A stretch of 64,000 nt of DNA from Lysobacterales bacterium (GTDB lineage Bacteria; Pseudomonadota; Gammaproteobacteria; Xanthomonadales; SZUA-5): positions 39,750 to 103,749 of the forward strand of contig JALHMG010000014.1 in the NCBI GenBank assembly GCA_022844135.1, in the 5' to 3' direction. Each line of letters begins with the position of its first letter. Within the stretch, counting starts at the first letter, position 1. Positions 48,622-57,661 of this stretch are shown here, piece after piece. The position numbers and the translations under genes were made by a program. Under the pieces are notes generated by a model. That model ran no database searches and was not told the origin of the DNA. It saw only the letters and a list, made by a program, of their open reading frames with translations.

Positions 48622-49601
48622 GAGCGGTACTGCAACAGGCGCGAGTGCGGCTGTGGCGTGAGCTGGACAGGCGTCTGCCCAGTCTTACGCGCCGCCATCG
48701 TTTCGAAGCGCTGCCGATCACCCTCAACCAGCGGCGGATCTACATCGTGCCGAGTGGTTTTGGTTTGCTCTTTGCAGTGATGCTGTTCGCGATTCTCGCC
48801 GGCGCTCTCAACTACAACAACAACGGCGCGCTGCTTTTTGGATTCCTGCCGGTGAGCCTGGCAGTGGTCTCGATGCATCAGACCTTCCGCAATCTCAACC
48901 ATTTGCGGCTGGTGCACGTGCAGGCCGATCCGGTGTTTTGTGGCCAAAACGCGCTCTTCGCTTTTCAGTTTCACGCCAGCGACGAGCGACCGCGCTTTGG
49001 CATTACCGGGCGCTATGGCGACGTGTTTCGCCACATCGACATCAAACAAGGCGAGACCCGAAGTCTCGACGTCCCGGTGCCTGCGCTGGAGCGCGGCTGG
49101 TTGAGTCCAGAGCCGCTGCGGGTATCGACAGTCTGGCCGTTCGGATTGTTTTTCGCGTGGAGTTACCTGCACTCGCAATCCAAAGCGCTGGTTTATCCGC
49201 GACCTGAATCGCCGCCGCATCCGCTGCCCAAAGTACCCGATCCGGGGCGCCTGGGCGGCAGCGATCCTGGCGACGAAGACCTGCGTAGCTTGCGCGACTA
49301 CACGACCGGCGACTCGCCGCGGATGATCGCTTGGAAAGCCAGCGCACGTATCGGGGAGCCGCTCGTGCGTCAACTGGAGGTGCCGCGCGCCCGTGAGACG
49401 GTTCTCGATTTCGAGCGCATCAGCGGGCTCGACGTGGAGCGCAAACTCTCGCGTCTGACCCGTTGGGTGCTGGATGCCGATCAGGCCGGCCTGCGTTATC
49501 GGCTCGACTTGCCTGGCCAACGCATCGGACCCGATCAAGGACACGCCCACCGGTTGCGCTGCCTCAAGGCGTTGGCACTGTATGCGCGCGCCAGTTCTTA
49601 G
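48618..49601 (+). CDS. DUF58-domain membrane protein
   Basis: 327 residues. Two transmembrane helices near the N-terminus (~42-62, ~70-88, with NYNNNGALLF between) are followed by a cytoplasmic or periplasmic beta domain and the DUF58 motif region (DEDLRSLRDYTTGDSPRMIAWKASAR in part). DUF58 proteins form a functional set with MoxR ATPases and TgpA-like transglutaminases, possibly in envelope protein processing. It overlaps moxR by 4 bp and the transglutaminase gene by 20 bp. Confidence 0.88.
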   Translation: MRAVLQQARVRLWRELDRRLPSLTRRHRFEALPITLNQRRIYIVPSGFGLLFAVMLFAILAGALNYNNNGALLFGFLPVSLAVVSMHQTFRNLNHLRLVHVQADPVFCGQNALFAFQFHASDERPRFGITGRYGDVFRHIDIKQGETRSLDVPVPALERGWLSPEPLRVSTVWPFGLFFAWSYLHSQSKALVYPRPESPPHPLPKVPDPGRLGGSDPGDEDLRSLRDYTTGDSPRMIAWKASARIGEPLVRQLEVPRARETVLDFERISGLDVERKLSRLTRWVLDADQAGLRYRLDLPGQRIGPDQGHAHRLRCLKALALYARASS

Positions 49602-51558
49602 CCCACGACAGTTCGACTGGCTGCTGATCGCCTTCGGTGCGACGCTGGCGCCGCATTTGCTGTGGCTGCCACCGCTTTACGGCCTGATGCTCGGCACGAT
49701 CCTTGTGCTGCGATATGTCCAGCGTCGACGCTACGTGCGGGCCTGGCCGGGCTGGATCAAGTTTCCGCTGCTGATCGCCGTGATTGCATTTGTGATTGCC
49801 GAGTTCGGGAATCCATTGGCGCGTCAGGCGGGTTCGGCGGCGTTAATCGGCCTGACGGTGCTCAAACTGATCGAATCGGAGAATCGCAGCGATGGTTTGC
49901 GAGCACTCCTGGTATGCCTGTTCTTGAACAGCGTGCAGTTCTTGTTCGACCAGAGCCTCCTGGTCACGGTGTACATGCTGCTGCCGACGTTCCTGGTGTT
50001 TATCGCCATGAACGAATTGGTGGCTCCGCCAGGTACGCGCGGCGGCATTGCCGGAGAGTTCGCACGTATTGGGCGCGAATTGGTGCCGTTGTTGCTGATC
50101 ACCTTGCCGCTCACGGCGTTCTTGTTTGTGTCGGTGCCGCGCCTGGAAACGCCGCTCTGGGGCACACGCGACAATCGGTGGGAAGCGCGCACCGGTCTTG
50201 GCGATGAGATGCGGCCTGGTTCGATTACTGAGCTTCACGCCGACGATTCACCGGTCATGCGCGTCACTTTCGATGGCCCGGCTCCACCGACCCAACAGAT
50301 GTATTGGCGCGGACCGGTGCTGGTGAATTTCGACGGCGAGGTCTGGCGTCGCCGCGCCTGGCCTGGCGCTACGCATGTTGGCGAGATCAAGGGTCCTCAA
50401 TCTGGCGGACCGAATGATCTGCGCTACGAGGTCATGCTCGAACCAACCGATCGCAACTGGGTGTTCGCGCTGGACGTTGCCACCGGCTTCCCGGATGGCG
50501 TCAAGCAGCAAGTCGAAGGCCATTTGCTCCGCTCGCAGCGTGTGACCTCGGTGTGGGCGTATCGCGCCGCTTCAAATCTGCGCGCGAGTTTGCCGCAAGG
50601 CCCAGCGCCGTCGGTGTATCGAGGTGAAACGCTGCGCTTGCCGGCACAGCTGAATCCACAATCTCTGGCCTTGGCGCAGAGTTGGGTGGCGCAAGGAGCC
50701 GATCCGACACAAATCGTCGCGCAGGCACTGCAATTCTTCCGAACACAAGGCTTTTCGTACACGCTGGTGCCTACGCCACTGGTGGGCCGCCATCGCGTCG
50801 ACGAATTCCTGTTCGAAACGCGTAACGGCTTTTGCGAACATTACTCGCAGGCTTTTGTGGTTCTGATGCGTGCTGCCGGCATTCCTGCGCGCGTGGTGAC
50901 CGGCTATATGGGTGGGGAGCGCTCATCCAATGGCGCGTACTACATCGTCCGAAACGCCGACGCCCATGCCTGGGCCGAGGTGCTTTTGAGCGACGATGGC
51001 ACCTGGACACGCATCGACCCGACCGCAGCCGTGGCGCCCGATCGCATCTCTTTGGGCAGCGGCACCTTCGGCGACGACTCGTACTTCCGCAACAACCATT
51101 GGTGGAAGGCTATTCGCTTGCAAACCGATGCCTTGCAGCATTGGTTCAATTCGATGGTGGTGCGCTTCGACACGCTGCGTCAGCGCGAGTTCTTCGCCAA
51201 TCTCGGAATCGATCCCAGCGACTGGCGGCAATTGGGCGCGTGGATGGCAGGCGGAATTGCCGCTCTGGCGTTGGCGATGAGCCTCTGGATGTTCGACCGA
51301 CGCCCGACCTCAGTCGATCTGGCGCAGCGGCGCTATCGGCGTTTCCTCAAGCGACTGCAGCAACTCGGTGTCGGCAGCAATCCCGCAGAAGGCCCAATGG
51401 ATTTCGCGGAACGGGCCTCGTTGCAGCTTCCACACTTGCGCGCAGCAATCTTCGCAGTCAGCGACGCCTACGCACGTTTGCGCTACGCTGACGACCCCGA
51501 AGCCATCGTGCAGCTCAATTCTGCCCTACTCGATTTCCTGAAATCAGCAAAGCCATGA
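49582..51558 (+). CDS. TgpA-like membrane transglutaminase-domain protein
   Basis: 658 residues from ATG 49582. The N-terminal ~220 residues carry several transmembrane helices (DWLLIAFGATLAPHLLW, LLIAVIAFVIAEF, LLPTFLVFIAMNEL, LLLITLPLTAFLFV). The periplasmic transglutaminase-like domain has the Cys-His-Asp triad in GFCEHYSQAF, DAHAWAEV and WTRIDPTAAV. A further helix (~560-580) and a C-terminal DUF4129-like helical region follow. TgpA of Pseudomonas is essential for viability, but the cross-linking or hydrolytic substrate is not known. The start lies 20 bp inside the DUF58 gene. Confidence 0.9.
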   Translation: MRAPVLSPRQFDWLLIAFGATLAPHLLWLPPLYGLMLGTILVLRYVQRRRYVRAWPGWIKFPLLIAVIAFVIAEFGNPLARQAGSAALIGLTVLKLIESENRSDGLRALLVCLFLNSVQFLFDQSLLVTVYMLLPTFLVFIAMNELVAPPGTRGGIAGEFARIGRELVPLLLITLPLTAFLFVSVPRLETPLWGTRDNRWEARTGLGDEMRPGSITELHADDSPVMRVTFDGPAPPTQQMYWRGPVLVNFDGEVWRRRAWPGATHVGEIKGPQSGGPNDLRYEVMLEPTDRNWVFALDVATGFPDGVKQQVEGHLLRSQRVTSVWAYRAASNLRASLPQGPAPSVYRGETLRLPAQLNPQSLALAQSWVAQGADPTQIVAQALQFFRTQGFSYTLVPTPLVGRHRVDEFLFETRNGFCEHYSQAFVVLMRAAGIPARVVTGYMGGERSSNGAYYIVRNADAHAWAEVLLSDDGTWTRIDPTAAVAPDRISLGSGTFGDDSYFRNNHWWKAIRLQTDALQHWFNSMVVRFDTLRQREFFANLGIDPSDWRQLGAWMAGGIAALALAMSLWMFDRRPTSVDLAQRRYRRFLKRLQQLGVGSNPAEGPMDFAERASLQLPHLRAAIFAVSDAYARLRYADDPEAIVQLNSALLDFLKSAKP

Positions 51559-52040
51559 CTCGAATCTCAACTTTACTGACCATTGCAGTGCTTACCGGTT
51601 GTGCGTCCGTGCCGGCGCCGCTGCAAGGCAATTACACGGTCATCGCCGCACGCGAGGCGGAAGTCGGCAATCAAGTTCGAATCGGCGGCAGCGTGATTGA
51701 GACCACGCCAACGGCAGACGCGACATGCTTGGAAGTGCTCGGAAAGCCCCTGCTTGCCAGTGCCAAGCCGCGCGACGGAGACGCCACGGAAGGAAGGTTT
51801 TTGGCCTGCAAGAAGGGGAATTTTCTCGATCCCGAAGTTTTTGCCCGCGGTCGGGCCGTGACTTTGACCGGTACGGTCGAGAGTTTCGTCGATGAACGAA
51901 TCGGCGATGCGCCTTACCGAATGCCCAAAATCGATGTCGCGGAGATCGTGCTTTGGCCAGAACGCACCGAGCCTACGATCATCGTTGAGCATCCGCCATT
52001 CTGGGGCTGGCCGTTTTGCGGTCGTTACGGTTGCTGGTAA
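51555..52040 (+). CDS. Slp-family outer-membrane lipoprotein
   Basis: 161 residues. Type II signal peptide with lipobox LTGC, Cys at ~16; the next residues (ASVP) favour outer-membrane sorting. The remaining ~145 residues are a beta-rich Slp domain (VRIGGSVIETTP, GRAVTLTGTVESFVDER, PKIDVAEIVLWPE), ending in a Trp/Gly/Cys-rich tail. Slp lipoproteins are linked to starvation and acid stress in E. coli. It overlaps the TgpA-like gene by ATGA and is convergent with the next gene (4-bp gap). Confidence 0.85.
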   Translation: MTRISTLLTIAVLTGCASVPAPLQGNYTVIAAREAEVGNQVRIGGSVIETTPTADATCLEVLGKPLLASAKPRDGDATEGRFLACKKGNFLDPEVFARGRAVTLTGTVESFVDERIGDAPYRMPKIDVAEIVLWPERTEPTIIVEHPPFWGWPFCGRYGCW

Positions 52041-52044
52041 GGCC

Positions 52045-52500
52045 TTAGCGTGAAGCAGCCGCGGATCTTCGTTTTCGAAGTTTGGTCGCGCCCTCGCCCG
52101 GCATCCGCCAACCCAGAGCAAATGCGATGCCGAAGGCAAGCGCGTAAGCAAGAGGCTCCAGCGGCTCCGCATGGGCTCGACTGACCGCAACTGCCATTTC
52201 GATACCCATTCGCCAGAGCAAATCGGCATAACTCATGCTCATTTGCGCGCCGATGAAGCCTGCAGCCATCAAGTAATTCGCGTGCGCAATGGCAAGCGCC
52301 GACAACGCCGCAGCGCTGAGGGCACGAGCGATCGAGGGCGGATGTTCGTTAAAGCGCAACAGGACAACGATGCCAATGGCCGCAACGATCGCCAGCCACG
52401 GGGCTCGCGACGAAGTCGCCAGGGCGATGAGCGACCAGATGGCCCCGAAAGCGGCTGCGGCCAGCACTGCGGCCACCACGCCAAGCGCGGAATTCAGCAA
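52045..52500 (-). CDS. Small polytopic membrane protein, unknown function
   Basis: 151 residues with a TTG start at 52500 and GAGG eight bases upstream. Four hydrophobic stretches (about 3-27, 34-50, 60-80, 115-132), a short loop with MSMSYADLLWRMG, and a basic C-terminal tail. It follows the propeller-sensor gene by only 9 bases and is probably co-translated. I do not recognise the family. Confidence 0.6.
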   Translation of the reverse strand: MLNSALGVVAAVLAAAAFGAIWSLIALATSSRAPWLAIVAAIGIVVLLRFNEHPPSIARALSAAALSALAIAHANYLMAAGFIGAQMSMSYADLLWRMGIEMAVAVSRAHAEPLEPLAYALAFGIAFALGWRMPGEGATKLRKRRSAAASR

Positions 52501-52509
52501 GTTTGAGCC

Positions 52510-55500
52510 TCAGCTGATGTCGAATGAAGAGCGCGAAGACTCTACCAGCAGCAGACCACTGGCGACCAATTCGTTCAATCGAGCACTCAAACTGGTGCCC
52601 AGGTCGGCCGCCTTGGCATGCGCACGCGCATGCACGATGGCCCAACCGTTACGCCCGTGCGCCTTGACGTGGTACAGGCCGGCATCGGCCAGCTCCAGCG
52701 AAAGATTCCAGTCGCTGGTGTCGCTGCGATCTGCAAGCGCAGGAAACAAGGCAAAACCGATCGAAGCGGTGATACGGACCTGCTGTCCATCAGTCAGCGC
52801 ATAACTGTATTCCGCAATAGAACGCCGCAACTGTTCGCAAAACGCCGTGGAATCGATGATGGCCTCAGCGGGCATCACCAGCATGAACTCCTCACCGCCC
52901 CAACGTAAAGCGATACCCTGGGATCCCGCAGCATGCGTCAAAACCTGCGCCAACTGACGCAGGACTTCATCCCCAGCCAAATGCCCATAAAGATCATTAA
53001 TCGATTTGAAGTGGTCGATATCGAGTACCGCGAAGGCCAGGCGCTGCGAGCGTTGCGCGCTGGGCGAACGTCGCCAATCGGCCATATAGCTCGCCAGGAA
53101 CCGCCGATTGCGTAACGCCGTGAGCGCGTCGGATTGCGTCTCTTCGATGAGGGCGCGATTCGCTGCGCGCAAGCGCTCATTGGCACGATTGAGCTCGGTA
53201 GTGCGCTGTGCGATTTGCGCCTCGAGCGCGCGTTCCCTGTGCATTTGCCTAGATCGATAGCCATGACTCAAGTACGCCAGGAGCGCTAACGCGAGCAGCG
53301 CGAACAGCAGGCGGAACCACCACGCTCGATAGAACGGCGGCACGAGTCGGAAGGTAAACTCCGCCGCGTCGCGCGAGTCTAGCAATGCACTGCTCGTGGC
53401 CATCACCTGGAACGTGTAAGTGCCGGGTGCCAGATTGGTGTAGTACGCCACGCGCCTGTCGTCGCCATACCGCCATTCCTCATCGTAACCATCGAGCCGG
53501 TAGCGGAAGCGCAGACCCGTAGGATCCTGCATCGCCAGGCCCGTATACCCGATCGCCACGTCGCCGCTGCGACCATCCAAGGCGAGCGTTCCGCGAGCAT
53601 CGTGGACTACGCCAGAGTGTTCGACCGTCTCGATAACCGCAGTGGGGAATACAACACTGCGCCGTATCGCATCCGTATCGAGACGAACCACGCCATCCAG
53701 CGTTGGGTACCAAAGTGCTCCTTGAAATTCTGCAACACGCGCCTGCGCGCCCCCGTTGCAACAGCGTGTCCGCAACGCGCCCGGGTAACGGCCGCTGGTC
53801 TGCAGCACCATTTCGACGCCGATACGTCCACCGCGTTGCTCAAAACGCTGCAATTCGCTGAGTTCGATTCGGTACACACCCTCGGCGCTGCTGACGTACA
53901 ACCAAGTGTCGAACACCAGCGCCGAGAAGGCGTTATTGAATGGCAGACCATTGTCCGCATTGAGATGGTGAAAACCGCGGCTCCCGCCGATGAACAACCC
54001 AGCGTCGCTGGTGGTTACAACGACACGGTCGTCCCGCCAAACGTGCAGACCGGTAATCAAGGCGTTGCCGATAGCTGCCGGATTCTTGATGGCCGTAACT
54101 TGCATGCCGCGCATCGAAAACAAGCCGCGCTCAGTGCCTATCCAAACATTATCGTTGTCGACGCCGAGCGCGCGGATGCGGCTCTCCGACAATCCCTGGT
54201 CGGCACCAATTTGTCGCCATGTTTCGCCGCGCTGCTCGAACAGCCCGACACTACTGGCAATCAACAGGCGTCCGGGAATCGGTTCTGCGAATGCCCGTAC
54301 GCCGGCCGTTCCCAACATTGCCCACGCAGGATCGCTGACCAAAGCCTCGCCGTTCCAGCGTGCCATACCGCCGCGCGTGCCTATCAGGATGGACCCAGCG
54401 TGCTCTGCGTAAATGTTGTACACCGATGCATCGAACAGGGAAAGCGTGGAAGTAATCGGACGAATGCGACCGTCGCTCCGCAATATTTCCAGGCCCGTAT
54501 TGGTGCCTATGTAAAGCCCGGCGTCGGTCGCCATGACGCTCCAGACAAATGGATCGCTCAAGCCGTCCTCGGTGCTGAACCGCGAAGACCAACCGTTCCA
54601 CAAACGATGCAGACCGTGGGTCAAACTACCGACCCACAAATTTCCCTCGCGGTCTTCAAAGATCGACGAAATCCAGGAATTCGCTGGCAAAGCGCTGTTC
54701 ACCGCATGCTCGAGACCGCGGTCTGGGTGATAACGATAGAGACCCTCTGTGGTACCGATCCAAAGATTGCCGTCGCCGTCGCGCTGGATTGCCTCCACTC
54801 GCGTTCGCATGAGCGGCTCCGCCCACGGCGGCGTCTCCCAAGTCGAGATGAGGCGATAAACGCCTCGAGTAGTGCCGGCATAGACCGCGCGCCCGCTACT
54901 GGCGAGCACGTTCACCGAAACACCCGCGGGCAATGCCAGATCGCGACTCTGCTTGCCGTTGATTTCGATCACGCTATTGCCGCTGGCGACGTATCGCTTG
55001 GCGTTAAAGACAACCACGCTGCGCAACGTCGACGAAGGCACCCCTACGTTGCGCGCGCGACCAGCTTCGACTTCGAATAGTCCACGCTCCGTAGCGACCA
55101 AGAGCCGATTCCCCTCGATCGGGAGCAGGCCGGTCACGGCGAGGTCCGAACCTTCGTCGACCAGACGAACGGTTTCCCACGTGGCGCCCGTGAAACGCGA
55201 CAATCCCCGCGCAGTTCCGAACCATAGCGTGCCATCATCGCCACGAGCCACGCGCTCTACGATGTTGGCGCGAAGCGCCGGCGTATTGTCAAGATCAAAC
55301 ACGCGAAAGCGAACGCCGTCGAAACGCGCCGCGCCGTCCTGGGTTGTCACCCAGATGTACCCCGTGTCATCTTGCGCGATGCTTAGCACAGAGAGTTGCG
55401 GCAACCCGTGCTCGATGCTCCAGCTATCGATCACGTAATTGCGAAACGGCTTGGTCGGCGTAAGGCCATGTGCGAAAGGCGCCAATACGGCGCAAACGCA

Positions 55501-55554
55501 ACCTAAGACGTAGACTCGGAAGATGGCAGCGAACTTGAGAATCGTCGGGTGCAC
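52510..55554 (-). CDS. Diguanylate cyclase with two-component-regulator propeller sensor
   Basis: 1014 residues, start GTG 55554. Signal-anchor N-terminus, then a periplasmic seven-bladed propeller of the two-component-regulator type (IWVTTQDGAARFDG, LWFGTARGLSRF, LWIGTTEGLYRY, LWVGSLTHGLHRLW, VWIGTERGLFS). Next come a Y_Y_Y beta-sandwich (RYRLDGYDEEWRY), one transmembrane helix at ~737-757 and a coiled coil. The C-terminal GGDEF domain has an intact active site, GGEEF at ~884-888 (RWGGEEF). The RxxD I-site that normally precedes it is not seen. It should make c-di-GMP in response to an external signal and may escape product inhibition. It is divergent from sufT (60 bp). Confidence 0.9.
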   Translation of the reverse strand: MHPTILKFAAIFRVYVLGCVCAVLAPFAHGLTPTKPFRNYVIDSWSIEHGLPQLSVLSIAQDDTGYIWVTTQDGAARFDGVRFRVFDLDNTPALRANIVERVARGDDGTLWFGTARGLSRFTGATWETVRLVDEGSDLAVTGLLPIEGNRLLVATERGLFEVEAGRARNVGVPSSTLRSVVVFNAKRYVASGNSVIEINGKQSRDLALPAGVSVNVLASSGRAVYAGTTRGVYRLISTWETPPWAEPLMRTRVEAIQRDGDGNLWIGTTEGLYRYHPDRGLEHAVNSALPANSWISSIFEDREGNLWVGSLTHGLHRLWNGWSSRFSTEDGLSDPFVWSVMATDAGLYIGTNTGLEILRSDGRIRPITSTLSLFDASVYNIYAEHAGSILIGTRGGMARWNGEALVSDPAWAMLGTAGVRAFAEPIPGRLLIASSVGLFEQRGETWRQIGADQGLSESRIRALGVDNDNVWIGTERGLFSMRGMQVTAIKNPAAIGNALITGLHVWRDDRVVVTTSDAGLFIGGSRGFHHLNADNGLPFNNAFSALVFDTWLYVSSAEGVYRIELSELQRFEQRGGRIGVEMVLQTSGRYPGALRTRCCNGGAQARVAEFQGALWYPTLDGVVRLDTDAIRRSVVFPTAVIETVEHSGVVHDARGTLALDGRSGDVAIGYTGLAMQDPTGLRFRYRLDGYDEEWRYGDDRRVAYYTNLAPGTYTFQVMATSSALLDSRDAAEFTFRLVPPFYRAWWFRLLFALLALALLAYLSHGYRSRQMHRERALEAQIAQRTTELNRANERLRAANRALIEETQSDALTALRNRRFLASYMADWRRSPSAQRSQRLAFAVLDIDHFKSINDLYGHLAGDEVLRQLAQVLTHAAGSQGIALRWGGEEFMLVMPAEAIIDSTAFCEQLRRSIAEYSYALTDGQQVRITASIGFALFPALADRSDTSDWNLSLELADAGLYHVKAHGRNGWAIVHARAHAKAADLGTSLSARLNELVASGLLLVESSRSSFDIS

Positions 55555-55614
55555 TGGCCGCTGTGGTTGCGCAAGTGTACCTAAACCTTACGTGCTGATG
55601 GATAGTCCTTACGA

Positions 55615-56166
55615 ATGTACAGTCGAACCAGCGAACCAGTCCGATTTGATCGCGATTGTCCCGCAGTCATGGTACCCAGCGGCGATGCAGTGAGCCTGCC
55701 TGCGGGCAGCGTGGGTTACATCACCCAGGCGCTCGGCGGGAGCTTCACGGTGTACGTGGAAGGCAACCTGTTTCGTATTGCCGGCATTGACGCTGACGCC
55801 ATCGGCAAAGATCCGGTCGCAGCACCAAAACTTCCCGATGGCGCTACCGATGCCGATGTCGAGTCGTTGATCTGGGAGCAGCTGCGCACATGTTTCGATC
55901 CTGAGATCCCAGTGAACATCGTCGAGTTGGGTCTGGTTTACGAATGCAATGTGTTGCGATTGGAGAGCGGCGATCGTCGCGTCGACATCAAGATGACGTT
56001 GACAGCTCCAGGTTGCGGCATGGGTGAGACCTTGATCAGCGATGTCCGCAGCAAGCTCGAGATGATTCCAACTATTGCCGATGCTGACGTCGAGCTGGTC
56101 TTCGATCCGCCATGGAATCAGAGCATGATGAGCGAAGCGGCGAAACTCGAAACCGGAATGTTGTAA
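55615..56166 (+). CDS. sufT: Putative Fe-S cluster assembly protein SufT (MIP18/DUF59)
   Basis: 183 residues. The N-terminal half has the SufT-specific strand region (VSLPAGSVGYITQALGGSFTV) and the C-terminal half is the MIP18-like DUF59 fold: CFDPEIPVNIVELGLVYE, TAPGCGMGETL with the conserved Cys, and FDPPWNQSMM. SufT is thought to help maturation of Fe-S proteins under high iron-sulfur demand. Other suf genes are not adjacent. It is followed by a GNAT gene after 8 bp. Confidence 0.88.
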   Translation: MYSRTSEPVRFDRDCPAVMVPSGDAVSLPAGSVGYITQALGGSFTVYVEGNLFRIAGIDADAIGKDPVAAPKLPDGATDADVESLIWEQLRTCFDPEIPVNIVELGLVYECNVLRLESGDRRVDIKMTLTAPGCGMGETLISDVRSKLEMIPTIADADVELVFDPPWNQSMMSEAAKLETGML

Positions 56167-56174
56167 CCCAAAAG

Positions 56175-56588
56175 ATGGACATCAAGCCATTCTCAGATGC
56201 CGAGTACGAGACGCTGCCGGAGCTTTTTGCGTTCCTGGAACCGCAATTGCCGCGAAGCGAAGTTATCGAACGTTGTAATGAAATGCGTGCTTCAGGTTGG
56301 TTTTGCGTTGGCGCTTACGGCGACTCGCTGCAGGCCATGGCCGGCCTGTCTCTGCGCACGCATTTGTTCAGTGGCCGTGTGGCGTTCGTTGAGAACGTGG
56401 TGGTGCTTCCTGAGTTTCGGGGTCGCGGACTTGGCCAGATGTTGATGGCGTGGATCGAACATTACGCCCGCGAACGCGGCTGCCGGATGGTGACGCTGGA
56501 TGCGTACCAGACAAATTTGCCGGCCAGAGCGTTCTACGAGCGCCTGGGCTACGATCCGCGCGGCGTGCATTTCGTTCGCGAGTTGTGA
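56175..56588 (+). CDS. GNAT-family N-acetyltransferase
   Basis: 137 residues from ATG 56175, just after the sufT stop. A single GNAT fold: beta-bulge FVENVVVLPEFRGRGLGQMLM with the acetyl-CoA pyrophosphate loop RGRGLG, and the C-terminal ARAFYERLGYDPRG. Substrate unknown. The stop overlaps the next start by GTGA. It probably belongs to a four-gene run sufT-GNAT-membrane protein. Confidence 0.85.
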   Translation: MDIKPFSDAEYETLPELFAFLEPQLPRSEVIERCNEMRASGWFCVGAYGDSLQAMAGLSLRTHLFSGRVAFVENVVVLPEFRGRGLGQMLMAWIEHYARERGCRMVTLDAYQTNLPARAFYERLGYDPRGVHFVREL

Positions 56589-57661
56589 GCGCTGCAATCA
56601 CGATCGTGGTGTACGGCGCAAACTGCACTCGCCGAGAAGCATTGCGGGCAGTTGCGATGGCGGCTGCCGGCGACCGACCCATCACCATCCTGTCGGTCGA
56701 TCTGGCAGCGCAGGCGCAGGGCGATACGGCGATCGACGCTTCAGCCGACAATGCGGAACAGGCGATGCTGGATGTTGTGGCAGCGCACCGCGATTTCGAA
56801 CGTGTCGGTCTGTTCGGAGCGTTTGCTGGCGGTCTTGAAGTCAGCGCCGGCGCCGTCGTTCACGGGGCGAATCTGCCGTTCGGAGGTTTGGGTATGGCGA
56901 CCGCGCAGGCTGCCTTGCTGACGCGCGCTGCCGAACCGATGAGCGATCGCGCGCGGGTGGTCTGGGTTGCGTTACTGTCGGCTGCGATCAAGTCGCTGTC
57001 GCCGGCCGGCCAGCGCATTCGCCCAATGATTGCCATCGCAATGCAGGGCTGGCTCTACTCGCGAGCGCTGCGCATGTTCGGTTGGAATCTCCCTGCAGTT
57101 GCCAGTGGCGGATTTCTTATGGGCGCCTGGGCCTGCTCGCAGGGTGTGCTGTTGCAGTGGCTACTGGTTGGCGACGCACTGATCGACGCGCTGAGGATAC
57201 TCGCTGAAGAAGCCGCAGCATTTCTGGGGACCACGGCACCGCCGCTGGCAGCCCTGTTGATACTTTGGATTGTGGCGCATGGATCGGTCGTCGCGACCGG
57301 CACCGCGCTCGCTTGGCGACGCCGTTTCGAGGATCTGCCTGATCGTGTTATTGCTTTTGGTGTGATGCAACCGAGTCTCGATCGGCGCTGGCGACAAACC
57401 CTTGTCCACGCGCTGCGCGAGCTGTTGAGGCCTGCGTTCTGGCTGCCGTTGTTACTCATTCTCGGTGCCCTGGCGTGGTCCGGGCAGCCTCAGCAATCGC
57501 TGGTATTCGTAGCGCTGCGCGCCATCCTGATCGGTCTGGTGTTAATGATTCTCGTGCAACGAATGAACCTCTCTGGGCTGCCCGAACGCTTGCAGAAACT
57601 CGGGCACTGGGGGCCGGCGTTAGCGTGGCGACAAGCGCTAGCGCGATTAGGAATGCGCTGA
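56585..57661 (+). CDS. Unrecognised multi-pass membrane protein with soluble N-terminal region
   Basis: 358 residues from GTG 56585 (GTGA overlap with the GNAT gene); an ORF beginning at 56450 reads through the GNAT gene in another frame. The first ~130 residues are soluble, starting ITIVVYGANCTRREAL, which looks like a P-loop core that has lost its Gly/Lys. Then come about six hydrophobic helices, with the charged polar signature SLSPAGQRIRPMIAIAMQG before the first. That signature reminds me of substrate-binding subunits of ECF transporters, but I am not certain. It overlaps the VOC gene tail to tail by 15 bp (57647-57661). Confidence 0.6.
   Translation: MSAAITIVVYGANCTRREALRAVAMAAAGDRPITILSVDLAAQAQGDTAIDASADNAEQAMLDVVAAHRDFERVGLFGAFAGGLEVSAGAVVHGANLPFGGLGMATAQAALLTRAAEPMSDRARVVWVALLSAAIKSLSPAGQRIRPMIAIAMQGWLYSRALRMFGWNLPAVASGGFLMGAWACSQGVLLQWLLVGDALIDALRILAEEAAAFLGTTAPPLAALLILWIVAHGSVVATGTALAWRRRFEDLPDRVIAFGVMQPSLDRRWRQTLVHALRELLRPAFWLPLLLILGALAWSGQPQQSLVFVALRAILIGLVLMILVQRMNLSGLPERLQKLGHWGPALAWRQALARLGMR

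Noticed and set aside
53602..55080. 492-codon open frame on the plus strand opposite the diguanylate cyclase
   Set aside because: Antisense to clear propeller and GGDEF sequence; no motif in the plus-strand translation.
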